From Salminus brasiliensis (taxonomy: Eukaryota > Chordata > Actinopteri > Characiformes > Bryconidae): 64,000 bases of DNA. The position numbers were made by a program, and so were the translations under genes. Location: the NCBI RefSeq assembly GCF_030463535.1, contig NC_132880.1:31310987-31374986 (forward strand). The letters are read 5' to 3'. The notes under the pieces were generated by a model. The model saw nothing but the letters and a program-made list of their open reading frames with translations. It was not told the DNA's origin and did no database searches. Below, one piece after another: positions 11,213-24,175 of the stretch. The stretch's first letter is position 1. Each line of letters opens with the position of its first letter.

Positions 11213-11247
<35 letters not shown>
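10741..11247 (-). promoter_or_regulatory. adcy2: adcy2 5' UTR/promoter region with TC/GA and GT tracts
   Basis: This is the sequence immediately upstream of adcy2 exon 1. 10741-10960 is GC-rich with CpGs and contains a second in-frame ATG (10914). 10965-11200 is a nearly pure purine tract on the plus strand (TC-rich in gene sense), and 11214-11247 is (GT)n. TC/GA tracts are common near vertebrate promoters. No TATA box is clear. The transcription start cannot be fixed from sequence alone. Confidence 0.5.
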
Positions 11248-11248
<1 letters not shown>

Positions 11249-14200
11249 TTCAGAAAGGAAAAACAACTGAGTCTTGGAGTGGGCAGGAACAGAGAAGAGG
11301 AAACAGGAGGGAAGAGGCAAGGGAGGATCGGCAATCCAAAAGCTCCAGCGGTGAGGGCTATTCAAACAGTTTAACAGACCCACACAATACCCTCACTATA
11401 GAGGAAAATAGTGATTACTCTGATTATGAGAGACAGAGAGCACTCGAGAGCACGCGAGAGCACAAGATTGAAACAGCAACACATATCTGAACAACATATC
11501 TGAAAAAAAGTAACTTTACAGGAGAAAAGAAAGGAAAGGCCCTAAACGTCTGTTAATGAGAAATTCTTAAATTGTGCCCATGTCCCCAATTTATACATTC
11601 ATGTTAAAAACACTTTATTACAAAAGAAATAGCTTAGAACATCAATAGTGATGAAAAGTGATGAAGTGATAAAAAGTGATTTAAAATGTAAAACAATCTT
11701 TTAGTGTGTATTAATTAGCCTCCTCCTTGTTTAGAACCAAATAAAGGAGTATGGTACTGTTGTTGGCAGAACAGAGCATTTGCATGGTAGTTTCAAATGC
11801 TGGTGGTTTCTAACCAGGCGTAATTCAAGAGTAAAGACGAGATGGGAGTAAGGTTATATCCCAAATGGGTATAACAGAAAGGAAGGTTGTTGTTATTGCA
11901 CAGCTACAACCAAACTGAGTAGTATTTGGCAGCGTGGACAAAAATGTCAGAAAACAGACAAACATTTAATGGGAGTGGTTTAAATCCTCCTCTGCTGACG
12001 GATTAAGTAACTGCTGCTCTGTGTGCCGTTTACAGCAAGGCTCTAAGCTAACTCTAAGCTGAAGTTTTGCTCTACCCCGAACTCTCCATTCCACCTTAAA
12101 TTAAGCAGCAGTTACATTCTGCTGTTGCAACTGCAGAACTATTTAAGGTAGGTTGAAGAGTTAGAATTAGAAGCCAACTTCAGCTCTAGAGCTCACAAGC
12201 TCTGTTTTTTGCCTCAGCAAAATAATATCTCAAATGAACCCTAAATCGGCCCCCAATCCCAAGTCACCGAATGGGATCGGGACATCCCGAAACACTAGTC
12301 TATGTTATCAACAGAGGCAATAGAATACTGAATGCAAGTAGCTGAAGATTTCCATATCCCAAAGAGAGACTAGTTTAGCCACTGCACACAATGGGCCTGT
12401 TAAATGGGACAAGAGAAACAGAAAGATTGAAGACAAGTTGGTGCCACTCTTTTAGCCATGGCTAATTTGTCTTTTTTGCAAGGGTGAAACGTGTTTAAAT
12501 TTGCTGATTCTGTGCAGTGCTGTGTTTTCTAGCCCTACATAACACACAGTAGCATGAATCATATATTGGCTGAGCATGGATTTTGTCTGAGAGAGTGTGT
12601 GATTGCATTTGTATGAAACAGTAAGTATTGTCATTTGAAATCAGAGTAAGGATGCAGCATGACTGCCGTTTGACAGATACTACTATTCAAGTGTTTTATT
12701 TTTAAGAGCGGCAGTTCGTAACACAAACGCTACATAAATTCATGATTTTTAAAACTGTGCTAGATCCTATTAGCTACATATTAAAATGATTTTGTAAAAT
12801 CTGGTTATTAAAAATAAACAGAAAATATATCAGCAAAAATTTTACTGTTTTGATGTCAGACCCAAGTGGTTAACACTAGTTAACCCACGTTAACCAAGTT
12901 AACACCATTGACAGAGCCAGTTCATGGAGATCCTGGCCACTTTCTTTTTTCCCCATTTTATCAAACAAAAACGCCAGAGGGAAACCCAAGAGTGAGGCCT
13001 CCATGAATGGGGGTGAATGTAGCTAAACGTCTAAAAACCCAAAGGTAAAATAGTGTCTAATCACTAATCACATCCTTCGATTTTGGTCCTTAGAAAGCAG
13101 ACTGATGTATTTTGCTAAGAAAAGAAAGAAAACCTAGCTGTATCTTTCTGTTTTCCTACAGCGAATGGGTTTTGGCAGTAGGGTTAGTAGCATTACAGCT
13201 ACTGAGCGCTGATTCGTTAGCTAGCTGCCGCTGGATTTTCTGCCTATTACAACACAACAGGTTTGTTTGGTGATAACTATGGCTGGAAGTTAACATCCTG
13301 GCCAGATAATGCTATGTTAAGGTGTAATGTGACTACCATTGCAATTTTAAACTAACATTATTACAATCAAGAAAAGTGCATACCCTATCTGCTCATGCCG
13401 TTAATTGTAGTAATTCTCATCTCTACAAGTTCTGTGCTATAACTAACTAGCAGCTAGTTAAGCTAGATTCTTTAGATCAATGTTAGCAAGAGCAAGACAG
13501 GTGGTTAGATTAGTCGATTCCTCTGTCAGTTCCGAATTATGTTGGTGGTTAATCTGACGTGTTACACATTCAGTTCTACCAGTGACGTCCTAATCAATGG
13601 TAGAGCTTGTTTAGCTGTATGTGCATCACATTCTTATAAAACTGGTTCACAACATTGTTAAATGTAAAAGAGTCTGCTCTATAAATACATGCTGCTCTCT
13701 CACTGTACTGTATCTCAGCTTCAGGGTGTTGAACACTACCAGAGTTGGACTCTTGGCTAATTAGGCCACAGTGAGCCTCCTTCAGATGGGTCAGCAGATA
13801 TGCAGGCTCAGGAGTTTAGGAGGAGAAACTGTGATTTCTCTTCATTACTTTTATAGTGCACACTGTACTAGTTACTAAAGGACAAGGTAGGAAAGAAATA
13901 CACTCTCTGCTCTTCCAAAGGAACAGGTGCACATTCTATAGTGCTTTCTAAGTGTCCCTATCACGTACAACCAAAATACTGCTCAGTCCTCTTGAAATAT
14001 TTGATGCAGTATGCAAATACAAATCTTCCAAAATGTTCCGTTTACTCCCCAGCCCATATTGTCCATATGTGGACTTGGCATTGTTTTTGTGGTGTCAAAA
14101 AAACAACACATTTACATATACTGGCCTGTTCAGCCTACAGCAGTTTATTTAAGGAGTGTTTCAGCAGCACTGCTTTTTGAGTAAGGCACAGTACAGGACA

Positions 14201-17200
14201 GACAATAATCAATAATCTGAGAAAATATCAGAACTGACAGCACAGTAACAGAAACTGCATGCTTATTTCTGAAGAATAAAGAGTGAAGGTAAATTATGAC
14301 TACGCTGGGCAATGATGTGCAATATGGCGATGATGTATTAGGTTGTGTTACATGTCTCATGATAAATATCATGTATCGGGAAAATGTCTTTTAAATATCT
14401 TGATACAGTATTTTTGTCATATCAGCCAGCCCAACATAAACATTAGTGAAAAAATTAAATACAAGACATTTAGGATATGTGATATGAGTGTAATGATACA
14501 CTCAGCCTATGATTCAATTAGATTCAGTATACTGTGGTTTACCTATCAATATTCCCATGATATCTTGAACAGAATCTGAAAGACCAAAAAAAAAGGTAAC
14601 TGCATCCCGTTGTTGCATAATATTCCAATAAGACTACAAATAGGAGACGGTAGTACTATGCCACATGGCATAACCATGTTGGAGCGGGTTGTTGATGGGC
14701 CCTTTCCACAAGATTGGATTGCGAATGAGTATTTGCCAGAGACACACTGGCAGTCTTATCACTCTAGCCCACCACTGGACAATTTTTATATGTTATCTTT
14801 GTCGTTGGTGCCTTGCCTGAACTTGGATTGCAGATCCCTCAATACATGGAGAAGTTCAAAAAGAACTGCTAAGCAAGTAAACGCAAACACAGAGGACGTG
14901 TCACATGGCATCCCTCCAAAGCCACCATAAATAAATATGTGCTCCCCACAAATCACTTCCCTTTAGTGCTTTTGAGGGGAAACATGGAAACTCTTCCACT
15001 AAAATTGGCTGATAAAATACTTCCAAGCGCAAACTACCCAACTACTAGGCAGGAACAACCTCCTCAGCAGCAGGAAATGCTGATTACATTCAAAGGTTCT
15101 CTCCCACTGGAAGAAAATCTTCCTTTTTGTATTTTTTGAAATTTCTGTCTATTACAGAAAGAGAGAACTATAAAGTGTGTAATACATACAGTGTGTATAG
15201 CCATGTTGTGGCTGCTGTGTTGAAGGAATTATATATTTTCCAGCCTTCTATCACCATGACGATGCCTTCATCCCTTTTAAGTGAAACCATTAATTCAAAA
15301 GAAATGGTCATTTTACAAGAGTGGTAGTTTTTGACAGAAGGTGGCATTCTTTGCATCCCCCTTTAAACTGAGCCCACATTTATTTACTGTATCATATACA
15401 CATTACATATAGCTACAAGTACATGTGTTCACATTGTAGGTTAAAGGAAGCAGGTATTGATATTTTATGCAAGGATCTCAGCAGATTTTTGAAAGCAAAT
15501 GTCAGGACCGAAAGTATGGAAATGTCTTTATTGATCACCCCATTCCCACTGATTATACACATTAGCATAGCCAATTATGTTCCACAGTGACATTACTGAC
15601 TGACCCCATCATAGATTACAGCACCAGTAAACAACAAGCTCTGACAAAACACACACACACACACAAGTCACCAGTGTGGAACCCTCAGGGCATTGTAAAC
15701 CTTCATAGAGGGCCTCATAATCTAGAATCACAATCTGTGATTCTTCTATTTAAACTCTGCTCTGTAGGATTTGATTGGAAATAAAATAGCTAAAATCCTT
15801 AGAGAGAAAATTATTCAATCACAGTTACTTTATCTAGGTAGAGAAAGCAAAGTAAGCTCTCTCACTGGTCAGTACAATAGCAACTACCAGCACAAATGAC
15901 AGTATAGTGCATTAATCACATTTTAAGTTATAAAGGGTAGAACCAATTTCATTAAGAGAAAAAAATAAACTCTTGGCCTTTTGAAAGTCCTCGCTACAAG
16001 GTAAAATACATGTTAACATCTGTTAAAAGCTTCAAATAAAACATTTGGAATATCTTTCACCAGTTTCAGATGTCTCAGATTTTTTCTCCCTCTTACTGCT
16101 AATTCAAAACTGTGAAATATGTAGAAAAATAGAACATAGTAAAATAATAATTATTATTAAGCAAAGGTATCAGCATGTGTATTAGGTGACTAAGAAAACC
16201 TGTTTGAAAAACAGAGCCTCGGTCCAGCTCCTTTTCGTGTGTTTTCACTGACGTTCTGTCTATCTGTGTGAGACAACACCCCTTCACTCCACCTCCGGCT
16301 CCGTCTGTTTGGCTCAATGACTGTAAGAAACGTGGTCAGTCCAAGCTCTCTTAAAAGTGACGCAACCACAGGTCTAGCACCTCTGCTGAATGGTTGCAGT
16401 ATGATGTGTAGCTCTCCTCTAAACCGTCTTTCCATCTCCAGAGTCTAATTCCAACGGTTAGTTTTCCCTGTGCTAATATTGGCCCATTTTTATTTCCCCA
16501 GTAATCCGTTTTTCAAACGCTGTTCTGCTACATCCTAAGAAGGCGGGCTTACACTCAGGAATAAAGTGACTGACAGCCTTGGCTGAGTTGTAGTAGAACT
16601 TATCTGAACTGCACTTTGACTGTTGAAACATCACACTTACTGGACAAATTGGGTATCCAGGAGACGAAATTGCTTTGCTTCTGCACTGGAAGCTCAATGT
16701 AGGTAGACAATTTTGGCTTCATTTCTACAGAAGGGAAGGGAATGGAAACACGGCATCCATGTTTTCTACAGTCACTGGTTTGGCTAAACAACATGGCTGA
16801 AGCTGGAGAGTGCCCGGCATTGCTGTGGAGTCATGCTACCAAAAAACATAACTCCTACTGTTTGAGTGACAGACTCCATAACGAATGGAGAAGATCTCCA
16901 ATCTTTATCACTTAGAGAATCGAGTCAAGTAAAGCTTTGGGTTAACTTTCTTTTAGAGAATTATATGTAACACTGGTCAGCTGTAGCTAATGATTCCAAC
17001 CGACTAACACAGGTAGTGACTGATAAACTCATGGGAGCTCATTACATACATGTGAGACACAGCAGCAACTTCTTATGATACGGATTTGTCAAGTCTTTAT
17101 AGGTTTATGATTTCACAACACTATCACGTCTCTCAGAAATGGGAGTTTGTCGACTGCTCTTGCTAAATACCAGGAGAATAAACCAAAAATGTAATAGCTC

Positions 17201-20200
17201 TAATGGCTGGAAACGGAATGTAGATCTATGGGGAAGAAAGTCTTAAATCTTGACTAACACCCCTTCAAATTCATGTTCATGTGCACCAACATTAGCTTAG
17301 TGCTACCCTACTATCCAATAATTTAGATATAGTATCTGACAAATGCACTAGGCTCGGATATAAACATTTATTAGTTTTCATTTTTGACTAGTTTTAAAAT
17401 GTAAGGCCTGTCCCAAAAGCCTAGCTCTAATAATCATGGATTGCCAGTGCAAATCACCAATTCTCAATAGCTGAAACCTGAAGTCTGGCAGTGCTGAAGC
17501 CTCAGGCTTTCAAAATTGGCTTTCACAGTTCAGCAAGCATGAGTAACCACCTTGTAAGCTATGTTATGCATCTGTTCTTTAAGTATGTATAATGAACGAG
17601 CATATGGTACAGCTTAGCATTTAAACAAGAGCGCTGAGGACTTGATTAATCTGTCTCCATTACAGTGGCCTGCTCTAATGGCTCAGACTGCGCCTCTCTC
17701 CCGGACTGTGACCCCCACCGCGTCTGCCCAGTGATATGGCCCCTTGATCTCATTAACCATGTGGATGTGTAGAGCTCCACACACACGGACCTGCATACAC
17801 ACACACACACACACACATGAATGAATGGCTCCAGCTAGCCACTGTATCAGGATGACCTTCCTTTTTTCCGTGGTGTGAACCTAATCTAATTCAAGTGTTT
17901 TAGGTATTATTGCTACTTGGCCTCAGTAATGGGGATGATGCGCTGTGGCTCAAATCCCTGTGGCCATGTCGTAATGCTATAATCAATGAAACCCAGACTA
18001 GAAAACTCAGTATTAAGTATATTAAAGAGCTGCCCTATGGATAAAATATAATCATCAGAAATAGAGTGCTTTGCTCCTCATGCGTTTACTTTCTTCCCCA
18101 AGAGAGACTGCTGTGTGCCACCTTGGCTAACCCAGAGAATCATTCATATCAGTAATAAGCTGTCCAAAGATTGTGGCGTGGCCAGAAATATGCTAAGCAA
18201 AATCACTGCATGATTCGTTAAATTAAATTGATAAGTGAGACTCGCTGCCAGACAGTAATAGGAGCGGTTATGGTATTCCGAATTTGTCATTTCATTGTTT
18301 TAGGCACCATCATGTTAACAGGCATCTGAAATAAAATCCCTTTACAACAGTTCAACTGACAGTAGCAGTAGAATAAGGACTAGTGTAGCTAGCTAGTGCT
18401 AGCTGGCTAGTAGAATTAAATCAGATATTGGAAAAAGCATTATCATGGTTAATCATGTTTTTCACAGTAGTGACTGCACACATCCATTACACCAGAAGGC
18501 AATCATTGTGTGGCAAGTCTGAACCAAACATAGCTCAATAATTGATGAATTCATGAAGCAAAGAGCATTATGTGGCCACTAGCACTTGTCTTTATTCTAT
18601 TAAACAATGAAATAATCTTTATGTAGCCATTAAGATGTTTTTTTTTGTTATTAGCAATGATTTCAGATGTAATTATTGCAAGACTAAGGTTTAAATGCCT
18701 CTCTAAGGCGGGAGTCAACGGTTTTTGAATTTCATCCAAGCGATATTGGGGACAGCCGTTGCTAACATTGTCTTTGTCAGTTTGAGGTCCCCTTCTTCCA
18801 CAAGAAAAGCTGTGGTCATGAGACCTGGTTTGTGCAGCAATCGCTATTTCCATAACTAGCGAAGTGTGGTGGCGTTGCTCTCCAGTATCAACGCCATATT
18901 CTTTTGCCGTTGTTAGGTTCATCCACTGAACTGGCTTTTTTGTTTTGAGAAACTGTCTCAGGGTTTTGCATTTGGCCTGTTTTCCAGCCCTGTTTTGGTT
19001 GTGCTAAATCTTCTTTTGAATGGTAAGACAAAAGTGTACAAGGTTCATGATATGTCACTTCCAAACTTAAATTCTGTAACTATGTATTCAGCTATGGCAG
19101 GGAAATATAGTTTGGCATTTTAGAGTCCCCTCAAAGGTATTGGACTAACAAGTGCAATATAAAACTACCAAAACAAATCACAATATTTTACTGAAAAACA
19201 ATTGAATGTAAATACATGTAAACATAGCACCTGCATTCAAATGTAATATGTATTTTAATGAATTTAATTAAATGAATATAAATAATAAAATAAAAAACAA
19301 ATATGGGCTAAATGTGTGGTCACAAAACATCTTTAACCCTTTAAAGCCCAAACCATCAAATAAATGCCAGATTTATCAATTTTTCAGTCTTTAAGACTGG
19401 ATTGTTTATTTGATCTTCTGATCATTTATATTATATTGTCTTATATGTGACACATCTGAAATGTATTGCTCACAGCAGGTTTTTAAAACAAACTACAACA
19501 TGCATCATACACAATTATTTACCCCTTCAAATTATACTCCCTATTGCCTTTAAAGATGCACTTAGAAATCTGTATGCATTTTTCTGGTGCATGCAGTATA
19601 TAGATGACCCACCCAGGAAGCAGACAACATGTATCTGACTTTATTTCCTTATTTCTACAAATGTGTTATACATTATTGTTATTATTTATAAATCGTTTAA
19701 TAATCATTAAGGATATTTCAGTATTTAATGATCACACTGATGTTTCTGTGGACTCAAAAACTGCGGACTCAAAACAAATATTGTCAGTTTAGCTTGGGCT
19801 GTTTTTTTTTTAGGCCAGATGACCTCAAACAATAATCAAGTGACCCTGTCATCTGCATTCATTGCCTGCCTAAACAATTTTTTCTTGAAATGCTCTTGCT
19901 ATGAAAGAATGTATCTGTGGGCAAAGCATAGAAAAGTCAATAGTAAATTTAGAGAGGACCGTCTGATGAGCATGGGAAGGTAACATCAGTAATTAGCAAT
20001 CAGCTTGATGTCAGTTAGTGCATTGGGCATTAGCAGGAGGGATCTGCATACTAGCCCTTCATTAAACGGAGAGGGTCAATAGCACTGAATGTAACACACA
20101 AGGCATTTGTTTCTGTTCCATATCTGAAGGTCAAGAGCCCAGTTCCACAATCACGGTTTAATAATATTTAATCAAGTTGAGACGAGACTCAGACCTGTAG

Positions 20201-20924
20201 TGTCTGACCGGCCTGCACTAGAGATGAAATTGCTCTTGAAGGTGACATGCAAATCTCACAATCCTCTCTAGCCTTTAATTTGCAGAGCCACTGGAGCGGC
20301 CTGTGTGAGACGTCCGGGCTCAGACGGGCTGTTCTCAGGCCGCTGCTTCCGGAACTAATCCGACTGGAGCTGTCGCAGGGGACAGCAGAAGACGTGGACA
20401 TTCTGGCTCTCTGGCAGATTTTTTCAAAGAAGCACACGGGACAAGGACTTCCACTTCTCTGAAAGAAAGACTTGACAAAGGAGAGGCGGATGACACAGCA
20501 TGAAGAGAAAGGATAAAGGCATGAAAGGGATGTGTTAAACTGAGGAGTAGATAAGTGGATGGTCAGAAATTGTATTGTATTGTATTGTATTCCGATGTTT
20601 GTGGACACTTTGCAATCTGAATTTTCCTGCAGTTTCTTTTCAGTTAAGCAAGATCAAATATTTGTTCCCATAAAGAAACTGTGTGAGATCCTCTGAGTAC
20701 ATTTATTTCACAGTTTCATCAAAAGTAGCCTTGACATAAAGAGCAGATTTTGCCTGAATAATAATTTGACAATTTCCTTTTCCAACCTGTTGTTAGAAGC
20801 ACAGATTGAAACTCTTTAGTCCCAAGTGTGGTTCTTAAATTTTCATTAAGAGCAAAAAACACATAGGAAAAATTTGTTGATTCTCCCAAAATCCATATTT
20901 TCCCACCTCAGGCATAAGCAAATG

Positions 20925-21040
20925 CACACACCAGCATCTTGTCTAGTAACTGTAGAGAAATATTGCCAATAGAATAGAACTCCCTGGAGAGGATCAACCT
21001 CAACTTATTGGCACCATGTTCCCAGCTCCACCACACCAGA
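20925..21040 (+). mobile_element. Fragment of the Tc1-derived MITE
   Basis: 'aaatgcacacaccagc', 'actgtagagaaatattgccaat', 'agaatagaactccctgga' and 'ttattggcaccatg' match the left half of the MITE copies at 40608 and 62953. The right half is missing. Confidence 0.55.
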
Positions 21041-23021
21041 TAACAGATGACTGTGCTGACCAACACCGCTTAAGAGTGATGAGGGCTCTCAGTTGTGCTC
21101 TCTCAGACTCACAAAGTCAACTGATGGCAAAGCAGCATGGCTTGGCATTCAAACTGGCAACCCCCAGGCCAGCTACAGATAACTGTTAAACCTAAAAGCT
21201 GTCTTAAACAAGACACCTGGTATCTTCTGTAATTTCTCTTCTGTAATTTGATCATATATCTGAGCTGCTGAGACCCTCAGGATGGAATGGAGGTGTCTGT
21301 CAGTGAGGCAAGTGATAATTTGTTTATCTTCATCACAGTGAACAACTGCTCTCACAGGTATGTGCCAAACCTGGACAGCATATGGCCTGCGTGTGGACAG
21401 AGCTCTGGCATTGTGTCTGGGATGAAAGATGGGAGCTGGGCTGCTCCAAACTCATCAAGAAATGACTGAAACTGACTGTGATTTAAACGCTAGGCTTTGA
21501 TGTAAATGACGGCTTCTGTTACAGCATGCATAACATGCTCCATTCTCAGTGCTTTATAGGTTGTTGTTGGCAGGAGGAGGGTCGGAGTGCATGTTACGTT
21601 GCAGTGCATACATTTTTTGGGTCGGATTGGATTGTGTTGCAGGCCTGATGTGGCCCTCAGGCCTTGTGTTTGACACACTGGTCACAGATTAACCACTTTT
21701 GGTTGGTATATGATGAATCATGTTTCCAATAAAGATGAGAGTGAGAGTCTGAAGAACCTTCTAAAGGTCTAAAGAACATTCACTTGATGTAAAGGTTCTT
21801 TACCAATTTAAAATTTCTTTTACAAACCAGGACCAAAAGTGCTTCTTCTAAGGCATCACTCAGAGAAGCATCATTTGAAGCATCATTAGCATTAAGCATT
21901 TACATGGGTTTAAGCCTAATAATTATTACTTAAATAATTATTTTAGGCTGCTTCACATGAAATTATATGAGACTTTGACAACCTCGCCAAACAAAGTCCA
22001 AGTGATCTAGGCCGTATTTCTATCTGAATGTTACAAGGGGATTCTTGGAGTGAACTTGGCACGCTAATGTTGAACAATTATGGTGTTAATTTGCTTTTCT
22101 AGTTCTAAAGATTTTGGACCCTGTGAAAAGATGTTACACTGGGCCCCACAACAATTCCTCTGACAATTCTGCCAAATTTGTAGGGCCCCTGTCAGTCACA
22201 GGCCCTACCCACCATACAACGTCCCTGTTTGTCTTCCTGTCTCGTAACTGCACATATTCAAGAGAAGCAAAATGTGGACACCAAACATGTCTTGACCGAT
22301 CGATTACATCTGAGCTATGGGGAAAATTATGTACATTTGATTTCTCTTTTACCAAAGCATTCCTTTAACCCCTTAATGCAGCAAGGCTTATTACACACTA
22401 AGGTGTATTACTCAGGGTACTGCACGGACTTCTGTACAAACTGGTGGGCCAATTTTTGCTAACAGAAGTTTGTAATAGCACTTTTAGCCCACCGGCGGTC
22501 CAAAGGCTGTTTAAGGGGTAAATAAGCGTAATTATTGTGTATGCAACATGAAAAGAGCTAATTTGCTCTTTTTTATTAGGCTAGAAAAAGGCTTTCCTGA
22601 TGCAGGGAAAGAGAAAAGTACTCGTACCTCTATCGTTTTGTCTTTTTAAACATGCTGATGTGCAGAGTGGAAAACTGGTAGTCCTGATTGTTTATTCTCT
22701 TTCTTCGTAGGCTGTCCAAATGGGGATACAGGATGCAAAACACCTGCTTTAAAAAGGGTGACATGACAGAATGAGGGCAAGCTGAAAGAAGAAACTACTT
22801 GGTGTGTGTGTGTGAGTGTAAGTGTGTGTGCGTGTGTGAACTAATTCAAATGCCTTTGATAACACGTATACAGTATGAAGTTGGAGACGTGTGCAGAGGA
22901 AATTTGTTAAGGGAAGAAGTTGGAAACAGCAGCAGATGACTGTGCCTTTACGGATCACCCCTTAATGCAGCCTCACGCACATCACTTAACCTTCAGCTTC
23001 CCTTAAGAGCAGAACCCACTG

Positions 23022-23061
23022 ACCCAGCATTCCCCCACACCAACAAACCCCAATGCTGGGT
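23022..23061. repeat. Perfect 10-bp inverted repeat (stem-loop)
   Basis: ACCCAGCATT at 23022-23031 is the exact reverse complement of AATGCTGGGT at 23052-23061, with a 20-bp loop. It lies about 180 bp left of the 29-bp minisatellite. Confidence 0.7.
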
Positions 23062-23238
23062 TAATGTGCGTGCTGTACCTGGGAATGATGGTGCCTTTAC
23101 AATGTTCTAGACTGTTCTTCAGACTTCCACACTGATGTTCTTCCTCTATTCACACACTAGGAAAATGTTAGCAGTCATTCACACTGTTCTGGGATGTTCA
23201 CCTCAATTGATTTAGACCGTTCTCTGTCGTTCACACTG

Positions 23239-23686
23239 TTCTAGAATGTTCTCCATCATTCACACTGTTCTAGAATGTTCTCCATATTTCATACTGTTCT
23301 AGAATGTTCTCTATCATGCACATTGTTCTAGAATGTTTTCCTTTATTCACAGTGTTCTAGAATACCCTCTTTTATTCACACTGTTCTAGAATGTTCTCCA
23401 TTATTCACACTGTTCTAGAATACCCTCTTTTATTCACACTGTTCTAGAATGTTCTCCATTATTCACACTGTTCTAGAATACCCTCTTTTATTCACACTGT
23501 TCTAGAATGTTCTCCATTATTCACACTGTTCTAGAATGTTCTCTGTCATTCACACTGTTCTAGAATGCTCTCTATCATTCACATTGTTCTAGAATGTTCT
23601 ACATTATTCTCATTGTTCTAGAATGTTCTCCTTCATTCACACTGCTCTAGAACGTTTTCCATCATTCACATTGTTCTAGAATGTTT
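23239..23686. repeat. 29-bp minisatellite of heat-shock-element-like units, 16 copies
   Basis: TTCTAGAA, or one variant CTCTAGAA, recurs at exactly 29-bp spacing: 23239, 23268, 23297, 23326, 23355, 23384, 23413, 23442, 23471, 23500, 23529, 23558, 23587, 23616, 23645, 23674. Nine units (1, 2, 3, 6, 8, 10, 11, 13, 14) continue as TTCTAGAATGTTC. This fits the three-box HSF1 consensus nTTCnnGAAnnTTCn exactly. Units 5, 7 and 9 read TTCTAGAATACCC and alternate with full units, giving a 58-bp higher-order period between 23355 and 23528. The linker is roughly 'tccattattcacactg'. Degenerate relatives lie at 23105 and 23187. It is about 12.3 kb upstream of adcy2 exon 1 and 5.1 kb past the tent4a poly(A) signal. 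Confidence 0.95.
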
Positions 23687-24175
23687 TAAAATTGTATCAC
23701 ACTTTCCACATTCAAACCAATGTTTCCCTTATTCCAAAAGTCTACTTTGTCTAGTAATGATTTTCTTTAGGAGTCACAGCTTAACTTGGGTCTCAGCTCT
23801 GACTTTTGTATTTTTGAATAGCAAAAATCACAGACTGGCTTTTAATACAGTGCTGCTCCACAGTCACGAAAAAGGACGAAATCACATTTGAGTGTGTATG
23901 TGAGCTTTTAGATCATACATGCTATGACACCGGCATCCATGGTAACTAGCTGGTTTTAGGAGACAGAAAATGAGCCTTCCAGCAGAATCTCATGACATCA
24001 TATTATCAGCCAAGAATGAAGACAGGAATTGTTAATTGAATTTTTTACATAAGAATGGCTAAAAGCACCATGATGGCTGGGCATGTATAAGAGGACTATG
24101 GGCCTTATTCATCAATATATCCATTGAAGAATTCTTAAATTTGTTCTTAAGAAAAGTCCTAACAGTTCGGCTCTT

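Noticed and set aside
10719..11270. Plus-strand frame of 183 codons rich in Arg/Glu and Pro
   Set aside because: It is antisense to adcy2 exon 1 and continues through the GA tract; a shadow of the gene and a repeat.
14610..14930. Plus-strand frame of 106 codons with ordinary-looking composition
   Set aside because: I recognise no family, there is no splice or promoter context, and a frame of this length is expected by chance in 64 kb read six ways.
18551..18922. Minus-strand frame of 123 codons
   Set aside because: Unrecognised, isolated, and within chance expectation.
23239..23686. CRISPR-like regular spacing of a short palindromic repeat
   Set aside because: The sequence between repeats is itself repeated, so there are no unique spacers; the host is a vertebrate and no cas genes are present. 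It is a minisatellite.
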